A stretch of DNA of 64,000 bases from Bugula neritina (GCA_964035545.1 OZ037773.1:7962751-8026750), one strand, 5' to 3'. Positions 13,269 through 26,224 are shown, counted from the first letter of the stretch. Program-made: numbers and translations. The notes: generated by a model from the letters alone, not told the origin.

Positions 13269-15578
13269 TTTGTTGATATCTTGATCACCTCTGTACTTCC
13301 TGTGCGGCAGAAAACAAGTCAAATTAAAGTATAGAAAAGCCCTAAGCAGTTGGTAAAAATCACTTCTAGTCTCTTTCTATAAAAAAAAACTTTAAAAAGC
13401 AACTCAACTTATAACTTTAATTTTGTTTAAATGCAGTTTTATTGCTTTTATAGGAAGGAAAACTACTAAGCACATGAGGTTTGGGTACCAACTGTAGTAT
13501 ACTGTATAACTGCACTTTTCAAACTAAATAAACAATATAATGAATTGAATGCCGACATATAATACTTAAATACTGATCAGAATTATCAATGCAACTTTTT
13601 AACCAATACTAGTTAATCAAAGTGCTGCATAATTAACGATAACTGAGGTGGAAAAGGAAAACATACATTTATGCATGTGTTAAAGAACGCTGAAAACTCT
13701 AAAGCAAAATTATAAGAAATAGCAATAAACTGAAACATAAGGACATGTAACACTGAGGCAATGAAATAAAGCAAAGCTAAAAGAAAGCTAGCTTTAATTA
13801 CATTTCACGCTTCATTTCCATGACGGAATCCCTCTAAAAAAACATTCACCAAAATCAGAATGAGTCTTTATCCACTGAAACTGAGGAAAGGAAATCACAA
13901 CTTAGCTATTGGAGTGTTTCAGCACCTAGAAATGTCAAGGCTGAATTTACTATAAAACAACTATCATTATACTTTATATAGGAATGCAAGACACATCATA
14001 TGTGTTGAAATCTTTATAAAAGTCTACAAGACTGAGATAGACTAATACTGCATCATGTTGATAGTAAACACTGCAAATTAGGTTTCAGTATAACATATGT
14101 GCTTTTAAGAGTTTCAATATCCATTCATAACTGATGAGCTAATAAAGTCCACTGAAGAAAATACAATAAGATTTATGTTTTGAGCACAAAAGCAATTATC
14201 CTCTAGACTCTATTGGAATGCAGCAACACAAAACATACATACTTTTGTAAAGACAAATAGCTTGAATGATGCACTAAGTTCTGACCACGGCTTGTGATAC
14301 ATTCTATTTGAGATCTTAAGCTATTTGATAAACTTTATTCTACACCACATGATGATAAAGACACCCCTATCTCTAATTTTATCATGCATTGAACAGACAA
14401 CATTCTCCAGAGTAAGATAAAGAAGGTCATAACAAAGCATGTGATAAGTGAACTCTTGTGATCTTGTCAAAGGCCTTAGCGGGCCAGCACGTGACTGTAA
14501 GAAGGAGTGAGGAAGACACTGTGATACTAATGGGTCATAACAATATGCTTGCTATGCTGTAGCTGTCCCAGTAAACATTAATATGTGATAACTCCAGCTA
14601 AATAGGTTTTAACAAAAAGGACGAGAAAAATAGCCATTCTGAAATGTTGTTAGTTGCTAAGCAAAAACTATGCACAAAATAACATAAGGTTGCTAAACTT
14701 TATCCATGTGCTTAGTTCAAAGTTAAGAGAGTGAAAAAGCAGAACTGGCTGGAAACTCAAGCTATTAATAGATGCTGATTATCTGAAGATCTGCAGGTGT
14801 GATACCTTGCATTACATAACTAAATTACAGTTTAAAATTAAGATAGAGTTTTTAGTAGGTGATCATTGTTATTAGGGAGCAGAATTACACTGAGTGAAAT
14901 ACTTGAGAATAGGGGAATCAAGCAGCTTAGGTCCTTGGTATCAGATAGATATAGGAAGATTTAGGTAAGTGCAGGTAGTTTACAGGCAGATGCAGGTAGT
15001 TTACAGGCAGATGCAGGTAGTTTACAGGCAGATGCAGGTAGTTTACAGGCAGATGCAGGTAGCTTCAGACTACAAATACTTGATAAAAATCAATCAGTTA
15101 TAAAAGAAACCTAGTTGAAAAAAGGGAAGTTGATTTGAAATCGAAATTGAGGCTTTGATTTTATTCAAAGTTACTTGAATGCCAAGTGGTTGCCATGACA
15201 GGTTATGCCAAGTGGTTGTCATGACAGGTTATTTATGGTTTGGGTACTCAGCTAAGTGCTTACTAAACATATTATGAAACGTTTGGAGTAATAGATGAGG
15301 TAGATACCTCTAAATCATCAGATATTAAAGGCAGTCAACTAATCGTCTGAGCATTGAGGCAGCAACTCCACAGCATGATGTAGATATCACGACAGCAAAG
15401 ATAAGAGGTATTCAGAACTAAGTGGCTCATATTAGAGAAAAACACAACTAATTCTACTAAAGAATTTGAAAACACTAGATTTGGTTAGAAATAAACCTTC
15501 AAATCAAGGCCTTCAAATCTACCTTTGAATAAATAACTACATTTGAGGTTCGATTCAACAAATATTTTAAACTTCACA
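13269..15578. other. Upstream region of the ENT gene; no gene seen
   Basis: AT-rich sequence with no persuasive exon. It should contain the ENT promoter and 5' UTR. It also holds the 21-bp array at 14971-15064 and a two-unit direct repeat near 15179-15231 (gccaagtggttgYcatgaca). Confidence 0.5.
14971..15064 (+). repeat. 21-bp tandem repeat (gcaggtagtttacaggcagat)
   Basis: Four full units, identical by eye, start at 14971, 14992, 15013 and 15034, followed by a partial fifth. Confidence 0.95.
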
Positions 15579-16669
15579 TTCAATAGACCATGTAAAACTC
15601 AGCCAATCAGCGAAGTGTACCAGGTCAATGTCTTACCATCGTAACTGATATAAAATTCTGCAAGTTCAATTGCAAAATGCATGCTTTTAAAAGCTAGTTG
15701 TGCAACTTTTTTTTCATGCATTATTTAATTTCATATCTTAAATTGATGACTCTTGAAATGATTTTTTAAAATGTCTAAATTAAGTGTTTATAAAATGCAA
15801 TTAAAAATTTCATGTCTAGAAAAATGACCTGGTACACTTTTGCAACTTAAGGCCAATTATTACATAACTGCCAGCTTAGTAGTTATTTGTTGTTGCAGCT
15901 TGAATGGGTTATTGCTTAGCATTGGAAGCTTGCAGTAAACATCTGTGAATTTGGTACATGACTTTGATTGGCTGGTTTTTAAATTGCCCTTTAGTATATG
16001 CATCTGGATGGCTTGACTAGTGTAGACTCCGCCTACATCTAGCTAATGTACAGTAGCCAATCCACAGTAGTATTACAAAATTTCTGTTTAACAAATGAAA
16101 TATTCTGGTCATTTGTCTTGTACTTTACAATAGTAAATATTCTATTCAACTAGAATTTTATTGTATGTGAGCCATGCATGGGAACTACTAAGAGGTTAAA
16201 TCAACCAACCACCCATGCTAGTAATATTGTAGCTCGCAGTAATAGCAAGTCCACACCATATAAATATACACATAAGCTATTATGTGCAGCTTATGAATGC
16301 TGAAATGACCCCATTTCTTACCTTCAATTTGAAAAAAAATTGTATTACATATTCTGCCACCTCTGCACCAGGAACTTGTTTTCCTTTTAAATTTTGAAAA
16401 TAGTGGTCAGTTTCTGCAGCAGTCAACATCCACAATAAACAACGTAAGCTTTCAAATAAACTATAAATATATGAAATATTAGTGTGGAAACAATGTAATT
16501 TATTCATTGCTATGATGAAAAAATTACAAGAATATTATATAAAAGCTAAATATAGATTTCTAGTAAAATGGCACAGGTAAAAATAACACATTTTTACTTC
16601 AAATTCTAAATTTCATCAGTCACCAATGGTGGCTGTAGATTACAGAGAGCACAGCAGACTATCATAATC
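15579..16669 (+). repeat. Left inverted arm of the transposon
   Basis: It is the reverse complement of 18685-19775 with the same length. In the parts I compared base by base I saw one difference (cttttaaaa here against the complement of cttttagaa at about 19667). It contains, on the - strand, the transposase C-terminal codons (VCCALCNLQPPLVTDEI) followed by a 75-residue open frame at 16280-16507. Confidence 0.93.
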
Positions 16670-16779
16670 ATAATCATAAGGATGGTCAGCCCACTGAGCA
16701 AAATCCAACTCCAACCCTTCATTTGGGTTACCAATGCACTAAAGCATATAATGTAAGACGCACAAAAAAACAGTGGTTT

Positions 16780-18748
16780 TAATGAAACATGTGAAAGAAG
16801 CGAACAGAAAACGTCTTCAACAGAGTCAGCTGATATAGAGCAACAGAACTCATCTGACAGCCATCCTCATAGTCAGACTTCATCAGAAGTAACTGAGTTA
16901 CCAGAATCATCAACTACTCAGAAAAAAAGATCTGCACATTCTATTGATAGATGAAAATCAAAAGTTGGAAGAAAAGGCTCAAAAAGTTCTACGTTTAAAC
17001 AAAAAGCAACTATTGAAAAAGTAAAAGTTTTTAAAACTTTCACCACTACAGATGAGCGAACTAAATTCTATACTGGAATTCCTACACGTTCTCTATCCTA
17101 TTTTTTGGCAAGGTAAAAATTATGATTTTCTTATTGCAAAGATAGACTATGGTTTATTACAAATAAACAATGCAAGTCTCACTATGCTAAAATTTGTACA
17201 TTGATTAAATTTGATGTGTAGTAAAACTGTCATTTTACTTAAATCTGTTGCAGTATGAGTGTATCATTCATACATTTTTTATTAAAGATGTTGTTTTATG
17301 TAAGATATTCATAAATACCACAGTGGTCATCTGCATGCTTTGATTTATTTAGTTTAGGGTTTTATTTAAACAAGCAGCAGTCTTTTATTTGTGGACAAAT
17401 TGACTCACTTTCTCCAGGAAAAGTAAATTGTCTTGACTTAAATTTTCCTTGGCTATTTTAAAGCTTATCAAAAGTGGCCTCCTAATCTAATTTTTAGCTG
17501 AAACTAACTCAGTGTTTAAAACTAAAATGGTTTACACTTGTTACTAGTTTCACTTATTCACAAACATTATTAAATGCTATTCTAGAAATAATATGGGTTT
17601 GAATTAGTTATAGTATAATTATAAAATGAAGTAATAATTGTTTGTCCACAGTATTTGTTTAAACTCATGACTTCATTCAAAGGATGTATTCATACAACTA
17701 GCTTATTATGTACTGTTACAGTATTATGTAACACATGTTGACACACATTACATTCTGTTTGGATGGTGATATATTGGGTCAAGCCTTCAACTAGCAGTTC
17801 TTGAACTTCATAGTTCTTGCAAAAGATAACTGAAGCTACTTACCAAAGGGTAAAAACTGCTGAATGAATACAAACTAAGCACAAAATTTATTTAGCACAT
17901 ACATTATAATTTGAATCATAATTCAATTTTCATTCTTTGTTTACTATATCTAGATTTATATGTCCGAAGATGAAAGTTCTCACTTTCAGAAAAAAAGTTA
18001 ACAGGACAAGATAAACTTTTATTGGCTTTGATGAAGCTGCGTCAAGATTTACAGTTTCAAATGCTTGCTGGCCTTTTTTTATATCTCTAAATTGCTAGCA
18101 AGCAAAACCTTCAAAGACACATTAGATATTTTAGCAGATGAACTAAACAATCTAATAGTTTTTCCAACAAGAGAGAAGCTGAACATTTCTCTGAGCTTTC
18201 AAAGCCAATATGCTAACATTAGGTGCATTATAGACTGCACAGAAATATTCATTTGTAAGCCTCAGTCAAAGCTGGCTCAATCTTTAACATGGAGTGAGTA
18301 TAAAAAGACCAACACCATCAATTATTTGGTTGCAATTACACCCAAGGGCACTATTTGCTTTATTTCGCATGGAATGGGAGGTAGAGCCTAAGACAAGTGT
18401 GTAGTGAATGACTCTGGGTTCTTAGACTTCATAAACCCAGATGATGTGGTCATGGCAGATAGAGGCTTTCTTATTGAAAAAGAACTTATAGGCGCTGGAG
18501 CCAAGTTGGCCATACCACCTGGGAAAAGAGGCCATTTGCAAATGACTAAAATGCAGTTACTGCAAACAAAGTTGATTGCTAACCTTCGAATCCATGTCAA
18601 AAGAGCAATCAAAAGAATAAAGGAGTTCAATATTTTAAATGGTCCTGGAGGTGTGAACTTGGTGTTGGCACCTCTATTAGACAAGATTATGATAGTCTGC
18701 TGTGCTCTCTGTAATCTACAGCCACCATTGGTGACTGATGAAATTTAG
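16780..18748 (+). pseudogene. Broken DDE_Tnp_4 transposase
   Basis: Coding remnants run from a Ser/Gln-rich N-terminal part through KFYTGIPTRSLSYF (about 17070), KLTGQDKLLLALMKLRQDL (about 17990-18055) and a DDE domain: IDCTEIFI (first Asp, about 18232), DDVVMADRGF (second Asp, about 18451) and IHVKRAIKRIKEF (about 18590). The block order matches ISL2EU/Harbinger-type transposases, where the last motif is normally HVERAI with the catalytic Glu; here it is Lys. Other lesions are an in-frame TGA at 16952-16954, TAA at 18389-18391, and apparent frame slips in an A run near 17990 and a T run near 18075. A donor-like site near 17115 and acceptor near 17953 suggest one intron. It should be inactive. 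Confidence 0.85.
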
Positions 18749-19775
18749 AATTTGAAGTGAAAATGTGTTATTTTTACCTGTGCCATTTTACTAGAAATCT
18801 ATATTTAGCTTTTATATAATATTCTTGTAATTTTTTCATCATAGCAATGAATAAATTACATTGTTTCCACACTAATATTTCATATATTTATAGTTTATTT
18901 GAAAGCTTACGTTGTTTATTGTGGATGTTGACTGCTGCAGAAACTGACCACTATTTTCAAAATTTAAAAGGAAAACAAGTTCCTGGTGCAGAGGTGGCAG
19001 AATATGTAATACAATTTTTTTTCAAATTGAAGGTAAGAAATGGGGTCATTTCAGCATTCATAAGCTGCACATAATAGCTTATGTGTATATTTATATGGTG
19101 TGGACTTGCTATTACTGCGAGCTACAATATTACTAGCATGGGTGGTTGGTTGATTTAACCTCTTAGTAGTTCCCATGCATGGCTCACATACAATAAAATT
19201 CTAGTTGAATAGAATATTTACTATTGTAAAGTACAAGACAAATGACCAGAATATTTCATTTGTTAAACAGAAATTTTGTAATACTACTGTGGATTGGCTA
19301 CTGTACATTAGCTAGATGTAGGCGGAGTCTACACTAGTCAAGCCATCCAGATGCATATACTAAAGGGCAATTTAAAAACCAGCCAATCAAAGTCATGTAC
19401 CAAATTCACAGATGTTTACTGCAAGCTTCCAATGCTAAGCAATAACCCATTCAAGCTGCAACAACAAATAACTACTAAGCTGGCAGTTATGTAATAATTG
19501 GCCTTAAGTTGCAAAAGTGTACCAGGTCATTTTTCTAGACATGAAATTTTTAATTGCATTTTATAAACACTTAATTTAGACATTTTAAAAAATCATTTCA
19601 AGAGTCATCAATTTAAGATATGAAATTAAATAATGCATGAAAAAAAAGTTGCACAACTAGCTTTTAGAAGCATGCATTTTGCAATTGAACTTGCAGAATT
19701 TTATATCAGTTACGATGGTAAGACATTGACCTGGTACACTTCGCTGATTGGCTGAGTTTTACATGGTCTATTGAA
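18685..19775 (+). repeat. Right inverted arm of the transposon
   Basis: It begins inside the transposase C-terminus (gattatgatagtctgctgtg), passes the stop at 18746-18748, and ends ...catggtctattgaa. It includes a 75-codon open frame at 18847-19074 (MNKLHCFHTN...VISAFISCT) that is repeated identically on the opposite strand in the left arm. I do not recognise that peptide; it may be a remnant of a second element exon or chance. Confidence 0.93.
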
Positions 19776-21938
19776 AAAGCAATTTTTAAGTACCTCAATA
19801 TCTCAAATATACCAGGAGAATTTCATTCGATTAACAACGAAACTTAGCAGCTGATAGTTGGCACACTATACATAACAGTTGGCAGATGAGTTCATATTCC
19901 AGCACACAGGAGTAACTGAAGTGATGACAAAGTAAAGACAGTTGCAGAAGGATATGGAGTATATTAAAACTGATATAATCAATTTTCAAAAAGCAAAGAA
20001 ATATTGTCCATTGACAGCCTGAATGTCAACTAACAATAATCTTAAAAGTCATCAATAAAAAGTCACCAAGCACAAAATAACTATGACTGATATGTCTTAG
20101 TACTTTTAACTTTATAGCAAGGCTTTTATATAAGCAAGTATTTTGAAGAACAATAAATTTATGTCAGTAAAGAATGAACCTGTTTCAATATTGACTGCAT
20201 AACAAAATATTTTTACATTTACAGGTCAAATTATCTAAAGACTGCAAAAACAATAATAAATTGAATTAAATCAACAAAAAGTTTAATAGTATATCATCAA
20301 TTACATTTCTTTGATTATGTACTACTTGCAAGCTAAATTATTGTAACTGTATAAACATCTTACAGTTGTTACACTTAGCCTCAGCCTGCAGTTAAACAAA
20401 TTTCACAATGTAAACCAATTCGGACACTTCTATGACCTTAAGCATCCCTTAGAGTTAGTGTCCCTAATAGTAATAGTATAGTATTAGTAGTACTAATACT
20501 AATAGTAATAGTAATACTTTTTTACTAATACACTATACAGTATCACTATCAGTATCAGTATCAGTATGATAGTGAGTATGAGTATTACTATTAGTATTAG
20601 TATAAGTATAAGTATTACTTAAAAGTAAAAGTAAACTAATAGTAATACTAATACTAATAGTAATAGTAATACTAATAGCTTTACTTTTAGTAACAATTAA
20701 TGATTATAGTTATACTAATTACTAATACTAATAGTAATACTAATAGTAATGTTACTACAGGCATACTCATAGTATTATTAACAAACTCAAAGCTATGTGT
20801 CAAGTTCTAATTTTAATAAATTATTAAAAAAAGTATACTACATTTAATAAATCAGTGATTTAAATTAATAAATATAATAATAATTTTATGATCAAAATCA
20901 TTATTAATATTATACCTAGGCTGATGATCCGGGAGTGATAGCCTATAGAGTATAGAGATAAACTTCGTCAAAAACACAAATATCGATATGACTATCAGTA
21001 TGTATATCTCAAAGAAATATCATTCATTCAACGTTCAACTTTATAACTTCCACTTAGCTACAAGCTTCAAGACTAACTCAAGTGGAAATGGATTTCACAG
21101 CTCACAACCAGTGGGCGAATCCCGTAACAAAATAACATAATTTCTACCAATGACTATCGCTAAGTAAGACTAGTTTTTTTACTTTTATTAAACAGCGAAC
21201 CAATTTATGTGAATTTACAGGTTAAGACAATTTCGCTTAACAAATCAAAATGATGCTCTCTACTTTATCTAACGAATCAGCGTGAAAGTGAAACTTATGT
21301 TTAGCTTGGTCAACAACGGAGCCCAAGTATTTAAGTATTCACTCCACTGTGACTTGTGAGTGTAAATGTGAGGCTGAGAAGAACTGTAAGTGTGATAGCA
21401 TAGTATCGTAATATCATATCATTACAATGACAATGATAATAAATTTAACGGTTATATTATTACTAATCATAATGATAATGACAGTTGGTTTATTACATAA
21501 ATTTACATATGACGTTGACTAACTCACTATCACTCACTATGTTTAAATAAAGTTTGATTCTCTCACTTTGATTTTGTGCATACTGATAGTGATAATGATA
21601 CGCAGTGGTTACGTGGTAGGAGTACGGTAGGAGTAACACTAACAGTAACACTAACTCTAAGTCTAACAGTAACTATAAGCATAATGATAATGATGATTGC
21701 TGTTAGTTATTAATAATAATATTAATATTATAATTATATGTAAAAAATGCAAGTATAACTGATATGACATTATCACTATGATTATGATTATTAATATTAG
21801 TAAACATTTTAGTAGGTGTATACAGTATATCAACATGTAACTGACTAGTGTGTGTATGTGTAACTGACTACAGACTAGTGTATGTTGTACTAGACTAATA
21901 CTGTTAATTTTAGATTTATAAATATATTTTATTTACAG
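19776..21938. other. Non-coding spacer before the membrane-protein gene
   Basis: AT-rich with no exon recognised. It includes a low-complexity block at 20460-20760 and further gataatgataat-type tracts near 21430-21480 and 21585-21720. The 5' UTR exon of the next gene probably lies here, since its ATG follows directly on a splice acceptor-like tttacag. Confidence 0.5.
20460..20760 (+). repeat. Trinucleotide-rich low-complexity block (tag/taa/tac)
   Basis: Runs of tagtaatactaatagtaat-type sequence with an internal stretch of agtatcagtatcagtatgat. It is self-complementary in places (tagtatta/taatacta) and so could fold. Confidence 0.85.
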
Positions 21939-24155
21939 ATGTCTAGCATGAGTGCAACGGCAGGGGGCAGACAACTCACTGAGGTTGACAAGATAGCTGT
22001 GACACTGATTGTTGTGTTTGCAACTCTTATTTTTGCTGCTCTCATATCAGTTGTCTACTGGTATTACTCTGTGACTATCAGGTAATGGCTTCTACAGTTT
22101 GTAGCTTACTGCGATGGTGAAGGTCGCGACCTTTCACACTCTATCCTTACATTCATATGTGTCGCCAAGATGCCTCCCTAAACTAAAGCTTCACATTAGT
22201 TTAAAATAATTTATGTCAAAAAAGTCAATTATCATTGAAACTGGTGCAATGTTTGTACAAATAATTTAATTAGAGCCATAGTTATCTTCAAAATTAAATC
22301 AAATATTTAAGTTTATATTTTGTTTGCTATTATTAAACTGCATGCCTAAAGTCAATTTTCAATGTACTCAACCAGCAAAGGTTTTTAATTTCAATACTGT
22401 GTACTAGCCTATGTGTAGGTCATAGCAGCTTGTGTAACTGATTGCAATGGGCTGTTTTGAGTGGCTTGTTTCTATCAATTATTGCAAGGTTACGAATACT
22501 GATTTTTTACGCTACTAGTCATCGGTTTTCAACTTTAGCCTTACAAGGTGAGCACTGAGGTTTGTTTAGGGGCATTGCCCTTCTTGCCCTTCACTTATAA
22601 AAAAGCCTGAAATAACCTAAAGTGGCGCCAAAAGAGATTTATAAAGCATATATGTTATTCCCTTATTAAGCTGTACAGTGTATGCTGGGGCATTGTAGCG
22701 TTCAATCACAAATAATAGTAGCAATTAAAAGCTCTCTGTCAAATAGTAATCATTTTCCACCTCATCGATTTTATTTGAATACCAAAAAGTGATTTTAAAG
22801 AATTCATTGTACTCATCATTTACTCCTTTCAATAGAAACTCTACCCATTAGATAGAGAGAGACAATGTCATAGTTGCCACTAGTATTAGAGTTTACCTAC
22901 ATTCTTGCAGCCTTATGTCATCATCTGCTTCTGTCAGTCCACCACATTGAGGTTTTCGAACAATTTCTATATCGCTCTATCTGGCGTTGGCTGACAGCTC
23001 ATTGCAGAGAGTACGAACAGTATAAACTATAGACTATAGAAATTGGTCTTGTAGCTAAATGAAAAGACAACTCTTAATATTTGAAACAACTTACATCAAT
23101 TTCCTAATACATGTATACTGCATCAGCTAAGCTGTGCAAGATGTCAATAAATAGGCTGTGTTTCCAGCATTTAACTAAGAATATTCAAGACTTAGACAAA
23201 CTTCATTGACTACTGTGTCATCATTAAAAGTCAGAGAACTCAGTCTAGATGCAGTTTCTTGTGGTGCTACTTTAGTGTGTTATATTTTGTCTGCTTCTTA
23301 AAAATTATTAATTTATTCAACTGGCTCTTTTTTTAGGAAAAAGCGAAGTAAAGAAAGTACATATAAAGGGTCGCTAGACTTTCGTAGCCTTGAAGAAATG
23401 GAACAAGAATTCAGGTGGGGGTTGTGTAGCTGTTTTGAGTTAGAAAGTACTCTGCGTTAAGTAATGCCTATACTGCTAGCAGCTTAAATTAAAGGCTTTT
23501 CCTTCGCATCATCAAGCTAGTCTTTTGATTCTAACTGTTGAGCTTTAGTCTGAACTGCTTCCAAGTGCTGAAGTCTCTACAAGCCCTCATGCAAATCCTT
23601 CTGCAGAATTTTGTTACGTGCGCATTGACTGCTTTCATTACATGCAAACCAGTGATTCATTAATTTGATAAGATATTGTTAAATTGCAGAGAAATCGGCA
23701 AACCAGAGTTAACAAGGGATGCGCAATCGAAAGATCTGAAACCACCCGCTATTTCTTCACTTCCACAAGAGCATGGTGCCAAGGCTATTAGTGAGACTGA
23801 CACTGAGGCTAAGACTGTCACCAGCTCTGCTCTGCCTACGTCCAGTGACGACACTAGTCTGTCTTCTGCTGATCTGCAAGTTGTTCGACAACAGTCAAGG
23901 GGGGTTTCATCTTCCACCCGACACAAGAGCAGTCCGCTTATAGACACACACATTGGCTCCACGTCCAGTGACACGGGAAGACTAGAAGTATCAGCTGCTT
24001 ACCTCCCAGACACGAGAATATCAACTATTAGTATAGATAGTGACTCAGGTTATGATAGAGTATTGTGGCCGGATGTGATCGACCCCTACCATACAGCTAG
24101 GGAACTAGAGCTAAAGATCTCTAAGAAAGCTGTGACTGTCCATAACCAAAGCTAA
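21939..24155 (+). CDS. Unrecognised single-pass membrane protein (228 aa)
   Basis: Three coding exons, 21939-22081, 23337-23414 and 23690-24155, join in phase to 228 codons plus stop. The N-terminus (MSSMSATAGGRQLTEVDKIA) has no signal peptide. One strongly hydrophobic segment follows (about residues 22-46, VTLIVVFATLIFAALISVVYW), then a basic stop-transfer KKRSK, so an extracellular/luminal N-terminus and a cytosolic tail are likely. The tail has a conserved-looking block GSLDFRSLEEMEQEFR (about 59-74), then Ser/Thr-rich disordered sequence and a more ordered end (TISIDSDSGYDRVLWPDVIDPY...LELKISKKAVTVHNQS). DSGYD could be phosphorylated. The ATG sits one base after an AG acceptor-like site, suggesting an upstream non-coding exon. 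I recognise no family. Confidence 0.75.
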
Positions 24156-26224
24156 GACATGTGATGCACATGGCATATAGTGGCATGTGCTTGCAGGTGT
24201 CCCTTTCGTTCTGCTGATACTGAAATATATGCATTTGCCCTCTGACTCAGTGTCCTTCACCTTTGTACTAACTGACAGCTCATATCCTGTGTGTGAAATG
24301 CTGTCCTACTCTACTACCCGTGTGTATTATTTTTTCCACTTTCTCTGAATCATTTTTTCCGGAGATACAAAAAATTATTTTGTATACGGAGAGCTTAGGA
24401 GTTGTGAGCACTCAGTGGTGTGTTCTGTTTGTATTCAGCTGCCTCTCCCCTCTTGTACATCCACCACTGGCCATTTGTATCTCTAGCTCTGCTTTAGGTA
24501 AATCTTCTTCTGGGCTTCCTTTCTTATTTATATTTATTTATTATATGTATATAATTGCTGTATTGTAATATCTGATTGTTATTTATATTAATTATATTTA
24601 TATCACTTTCGTTAGATGTTATTACTGTATTCTTATTACGAGTATATATGCAACTTTTTATACTACAGTGTTTCACTGGTTGATTTATCGTATTGGTTTA
24701 ATCTATTGCATACCTGCATAATATATTATACTGCATGTTTTCAGTCATAACTAACCTTTTTATTTCATATTTAAATTTTTCATTCCATTTTTTCTTGTTT
24801 TGTTTTTTATTTCAAATGTGATCTGAGTTTATTGCCATCTGTGTTTTATTTGAATTTTCATTCGTTTACTAGTTTTAAATAATGAATTTGTGTTAAATTA
24901 AAAATTGAGCCTCTAAAATATTAAATTACTAGCTTGATGTATAGGTTAAGTTATGATACTGAGTGTGTTCACATAGTATATAGACTGTCAGTTATGATGT
25001 TTTCACACATGTAGATTGTGATGTACAGTTATCAAATTCACTTGGCACTGCGTTCAATATTTCTATTGCCTTTCTTAGTGTACAACATTAGCAAACGCAT
25101 GCGTAGAAGGCTATTAGTGTAATTTTGAATATTTTTGTTGTATTTTAATGAAAATGCTGCAACAGTTTTTCTGCAATTATTGAGTTGGGCGCCTCCTCTG
25201 CAACTACCAAATATAAACATCCATTTTACAGTATGTACTTCTAATTCACTAATTTTATTTAGCAACAAAATATATATGAGTAAAATAACTGTACTAGGAT
25301 TTGTCTCCCCATAAGAACTAAAGACACCTTTGCAGTGTAATGTCTTATGTTGTTATAGAAACATATTATGTAGAAATTGAAGCCCAAGAATCTGTATTTC
25401 CTAGGAGGTTATACTAAGCTCTGATATAGACACGAAGTGTTGCTATAATCAGCTAATATTAGATGCAAGAGTAAACAACTGCTCAAAATGTTAACTAGAT
25501 AGAAGCATTAGCCAAAGTTGTAATTATTGTTAGCTCTTCCATATCATTATTTAAATGCATTATTTATTGTAACAAAGACACTATGTACTCAGTTAATTCC
25601 TATACCAGTAGGCAAATAATTTCCAAGAATTATATTTATAAAATGTATAATACAATCTTACATAATTGACTAAAAAAATTGTTGGCTGAAATTGGCTAAA
25701 GCCTTCCATTATTATTATTACTACTTTTATTATTATAGTATAAACTATAAAGTTTCAATTGTTAGTACTTAAAATATATTTTCAATTTAACTTGTCATAA
25801 TTGATGTGTGCATTGCAACAAAACAAGCAACTGTTATACTTTGCTATACCCTGTATAATTCACTCCTTTTCAAACTCTTAATCCACCAGCTGCATGTGTA
25901 ATGATTGATGTATGTATTGTATTTGTAGGAGAATGATAACTCCAATATAATCATAGACGGCAAAAGTTGCAGTTTAAATAAAAGAGGGTCGCAAAAATCA
26001 CCAGTATCATAATAACTAAAAAAAACAACTACAATTACCCTATATACATAGCATAAACACATAATAATAAGTCTAACCTAACGTATAATATGCAGGAGTA
26101 ATGCATGCTGCAACCATAAATGTACCCATACAGCACCAAAGACCAGTTATACAGATGATTTTTTACTGTCTCTGGTATCCCAAAAGTTGAATATCAATAT
26201 TTTTATTTTATTTCCAGCGCTGTA
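24156..26224. other. Convergent intergenic region
   Basis: AT-rich spacer between the + strand membrane-protein gene and the - strand peroxidase gene, so both 3' UTRs fall here. Just below the peroxidase stop there is TTTATTTTATT on the + strand (about 26200-26211), giving AATAAA on the - strand, but it is very close to the stop. No coding exon recognised. Confidence 0.5.

Larger units (their letters stand above)
15579..19775 (+). mobile_element. Palindromic DNA transposon (DDE_Tnp_4, ISL2EU/Harbinger-like)
   Basis: Two inverted arms of equal length (15579-16669 and 18685-19775, 1091 bp each) flank a 2.0-kb core that encodes a decayed DDE_Tnp_4-type transposase on the + strand. The arm starts ttcaatagaccatg and its inverted partner ends catggtctattgaa. 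Beyond these the flanks differ (left ...acttcaca, right aaagc...). I could not identify a clear target-site duplication. The right arm contains the last codons of the transposase and its 3' flank; the left arm is the same sequence inverted, so the usual 5' end is missing or replaced. Confidence 0.85.

Noticed and set aside
15579-19775. Virus-like or retroelement integration
   Set aside because: No reverse transcriptase, integrase or LTR; motifs are those of a cut-and-paste DDE transposase.
20460-20760. Possible CRISPR-like or regularly spaced repeat array
   Set aside because: No constant repeat with unique spacers; it is trinucleotide low complexity in a eukaryotic genome.
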